DNA from: Deltaproteobacteria bacterium
GTDB taxonomy: Bacteria > Desulfobacterota > Desulfobacteria > Desulfobacterales > UBA11574
Reading direction: 5' to 3'
DNA length: 7,070 nt
Assembly: GCA_019314155.1 (NCBI GenBank)
Contig: JAFCZV010000125.1
Location: forward strand, 1-7,070
The position numbers and the translations under genes are program-made. Under the pieces are notes generated by a model. The model searched no databases, was not told the origin of the DNA, and saw only the letters and a list, made by a program, of their open reading frames with translations. Positions within the stretch are counted from its first letter, which is position 1, and each line of letters begins with the position of its first letter. Positions 5,759 through 7,070 of this stretch are shown here, piece after piece.

Positions 5759-6439
5759 ATGGCTGAAATCAGGTTTGGGTGTTGGGTATACCCATTTGAG
5801 GCAGGATCTGCCCCGCGCGTCGATGAGTACGTTGATGTTCGCGCCGGTCTGTCATGGCCGACAACTGCATCACCTGGCTATTTTTGCATATTTGGCCTGC
5901 AGAAAGTACCTGGTGATAAAATGCCTCTGGTATTGTTTTCTGAAGGGGGAAGCGCGAACCTGGATTCTTTTTTTGCAATGTATGCCGAGCATACAAAAAA
6001 GACCTTCTGCCCGAGGGCATTTGCACCGACTGAAGATAAACGTGGTGCCGGGTTTCTTAAAAGCTTGAGACAATTCAGGATAGACAAGGATATTAATTTT
6101 CCCCTGCCAGCCGATTCATCAAAATTCGATGACCCTGTGTATGGCATAAAATTGATTGAACGGCGGGTGAAAGAAAAATCACTGGCTATAGCCGAACCTC
6201 CCATACCATCCTATTGTAGGGGGATTCTAATAGATCAGGTAAGATCCATCAAAGATCAGGATGCAACAGACCATTTCGAGGAACGTTTTTATGCCGTAGC
6301 CGCATTAATCCGAGTCCTGGGTTCGCTTGAAGTGTGGCCGTATCGTAAAGCGAGATACAAGGATTTTAACTTTACCAATTTTGACCACCGGAGGAGATCG
6401 AAAAAAGATAGCGGCTACCAGGAAGTTTTTGCTGGTTGA
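5759..6439 (+). CDS. Hypothetical protein, 226 residues, family not recognised
   Basis: An ATG start at 5759 and a TGA stop at 6437-6439 give a 226-residue protein. It is rich in aromatic and charged residues and has no signal peptide, membrane segment or repeat. Visible blocks are Y-F-C-I-F-G-L (41-47), P-L-V-L-F-S-E-G-G-S-A-N (56-67), N-F-P-L-P (113-117) and P-I-P-S-Y-C-R-G (148-155). A helical stretch R-F-Y-A-V-A-A-L-I-R-V-L-G (176-188) is followed by a strongly basic tail (R-R-R-S-K-K, 211-216) that could contact nucleic acid. Shadow frames on both strands are long but lack such coherent composition. The ribosome binding site is poor (GGGG, 5-8 bases before ATG). It begins about 25 bp past the GYD terminator and is followed by a 156-bp spacer. 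No Walker, nuclease or HTH motif was seen. Function is unknown. Confidence 0.7.
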   Translation: MAEIRFGCWVYPFEAGSAPRVDEYVDVRAGLSWPTTASPGYFCIFGLQKVPGDKMPLVLFSEGGSANLDSFFAMYAEHTKKTFCPRAFAPTEDKRGAGFLKSLRQFRIDKDINFPLPADSSKFDDPVYGIKLIERRVKEKSLAIAEPPIPSYCRGILIDQVRSIKDQDATDHFEERFYAVAALIRVLGSLEVWPYRKARYKDFNFTNFDHRRRSKKDSGYQEVFAG

Positions 6440-6470
6440 ATATAGGGACTGACTGATTTAGCTCTTTGAA

Positions 6471-6514
6471 ATCTCAATCTATGGTGAGATAACAACCAGC
6501 CTGAAGTCGGTTGT
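6471..6514 (+). repeat. Two adjacent hairpins upstream of the Cys-rich gene
   Basis: ATCTCA (6471-6476) pairs with TGAGAT (6485-6490) across an 8-nt loop. Directly after it ACAACC (6492-6497) pairs with GGTTGT (6509-6514) across 11 nt. Both stems are perfect 6-bp stems separated by one base. Neither is followed by a T-run. They may form a structured leader for the gene at 6596 or a weak 3' end for the gene ending at 6439. Confidence 0.5.
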
Positions 6515-6584
6515 AAGTGTGGGCAGCTTCAAGGAATCGGGAAGCGGGAATTATATCAGATTCAACAGGAAGGTGAAGTCTATT

Positions 6585-6590
6585 AGGAGG
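6585..6590 (+). promoter_or_regulatory. Perfect ribosome binding site of the Cys-rich gene
   Basis: AGGAGG lies 5 bases before ATG 6596, the strongest Shine-Dalgarno sequence in the window. It fixes the start and predicts efficient translation. Confidence 0.85.
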
Positions 6591-6595
6591 GCATT

Positions 6596-6826
6596 ATGGG
6601 GTGGGGAACGTGTGTAAATGCAGGCGGTCGGGCGTGTGGTTATATGATCGAGGCCAAGTGTGATGATCCTGATTGTACCGCAATTATAAACAGAGGTTTA
6701 GCATACGTCTGTGGTGATATGCACGATGGTGGGGAAAAAGGTTGTGGTAAATATTTTTGCTATAACCATTTATCCCAGACCGGATCCGGGCAATTTTGCA
6801 AAGAATGTTATGCAAAAATAGATTAA
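6596..6826 (+). CDS. Small Cys-rich putative zinc-binding protein, 76 residues
   Basis: The protein has nine cysteines (6, 14, 22, 27, 39, 50, 55, 68, 71) and histidines H43 and H58 in 76 residues. The spacing C22-x4-C27, C39-x3-H43, C50-x4-C55-x2-H58 and C68-x2-C71 would supply two four-ligand zinc sites, as in RING/FYVE/B-box-like cross-brace folds. The block G-C-G-K-Y-F-C-Y-N-H (49-58) followed by F-C-K-E-C (67-71) is especially reminiscent of these. Such folds bind proteins or nucleic acids. The fold is inference from spacing, and I do not recognise a named bacterial family. There is no signal peptide or membrane segment. The start is fixed by a perfect AGGAGG. It is preceded by two hairpins, and no terminator is obvious within the next 30 bp. 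Confidence 0.8.
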   Translation: MGWGTCVNAGGRACGYMIEAKCDDPDCTAIINRGLAYVCGDMHDGGEKGCGKYFCYNHLSQTGSGQFCKECYAKID

Positions 6827-6855
6827 TAGAATTTAGATCTTTGGCATTCGAATAT

Positions 6856-7068
6856 CCCCTCGTGGGGGGCGGTGAGTGAAGCGGCGACCGGAACTGAGGT
6901 TAAGTTGTGGGCACTCGGCCATGATGCCGGGGAGACACCCTGCTATGGCAGGTAGATGAGCACAGACACAGAAAATGATGGATAAATGATAAAAAATGGG
7001 CAAGAACAGCGAGGAAGATATGATGGAGCCCCCTCGCGTTCTTTGGCCAGATCGTAGTAGGGGGCTCC
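6856..7068 (+). other. GC-rich multi-hairpin segment: candidate structured RNA or 5' end of a retroelement/group II intron
   Basis: Base composition rises sharply relative to the flanking spacers, and successive complementary blocks appear. CCCC 6856-6859 pairs with GGGG 6864-6867, and CGGT 6870-6873 with ACCG 6887-6890. CTCGGC 6914-6919 pairs with GCCGGG 6926-6931 (one G-T pair), and CCTGC 6939-6943 with GCAGG 6948-6952. A possible TGTG 6906-6909/CACA 6961-6964 pairing would close the last two into a junction. Finally GGAGCCCCCT 7025-7034 pairs with AGGGGGCTCC 7059-7068, a perfect 10-bp stem with a 24-nt loop and no T tract before the window ends. No catalytic core (domain V) or reverse transcriptase is inside the window, so element identity is open. 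Confidence 0.35.
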
Positions 7069-7070
7069 TG

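Noticed and set aside
5769..6204. Several overlapping open frames on both strands within the 226-residue gene
   Set aside because: They are shadows; the 226-residue frame is the longest, has the most coherent composition and is the only one covering the whole interval.
6996..7070. Partial CDS from ATG 6996 open to the window edge (25 codons)
   Set aside because: There is no ribosome binding site, it overlaps the strongest hairpin, and 25 open codons carry little weight; it is kept only as part of the structured-segment finding.

Overview
The window looks like an accessory or intergenic-rich stretch of a bacterial chromosome with moderate to low GC. The style of its proteins suggests a Desulfobacterota-type (deltaproteobacterial) genome: a double-zinc-ribbon class III cyclase fused to an AAA ATPase and TPRs, a GYD-domain protein, and several short Cys-rich proteins. 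The taxonomic reading is inference. No rRNA, tRNA, CRISPR array, transposase or complete mobile element was found. Every gene I can support is on the + strand.

Left part (1-1455): three small Cys-containing genes with long spacers. The first (2-232) touches the window edge. The second (409-597) has a clear ribosome binding site. The third (967-1214) is split by a perfect 20-bp tandem duplication that shifts the frame; removing one copy restores a 75-residue reading frame. Between the second and third lies a strong intrinsic terminator (868-906). It is preceded by a plausible promoter only about 75 bp upstream, so a short untranslated RNA may be encoded there. A 16-bp sequence just at or after the stop of the first gene recurs just after the stop of the third, exactly 1000 bp further on.

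Centre (1360-4836): a consensus-like sigma70 promoter precedes a 1126-residue signalling protein with zinc ribbons, a class III nucleotidyl cyclase domain, a STAND/AAA-type ATPase and a TPR tail. All key cyclase metal and transition-state residues are visible, but the usual base-specifying residues are not the textbook ones.

Right-centre (4837-5735): a 514-bp gene-free stretch holds two strong inverted repeats and two promoter-like sites. It leads to a GYD-domain protein (5351-5671), which is closed by a clear intrinsic terminator with a GNRA-type loop.

Right part (5759-7070): an unrecognised 226-residue protein starts only about 25 bp past that terminator. Two adjacent hairpins then precede a 76-residue, nine-cysteine putative zinc protein with an excellent ribosome binding site. 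The last about 220 bp are visibly more GC-rich and fold into several successive hairpins, ending in a perfect 10-bp stem at the window edge. This looks like the start of a structured RNA or of a retroelement/group II intron that continues outside, but that cannot be proved here.

There is no evident single operon. Terminators and promoters suggest mostly single-gene transcription units. The shared theme is zinc-binding Cys motifs in most of the proteins; any functional link to the cyclase is speculation.
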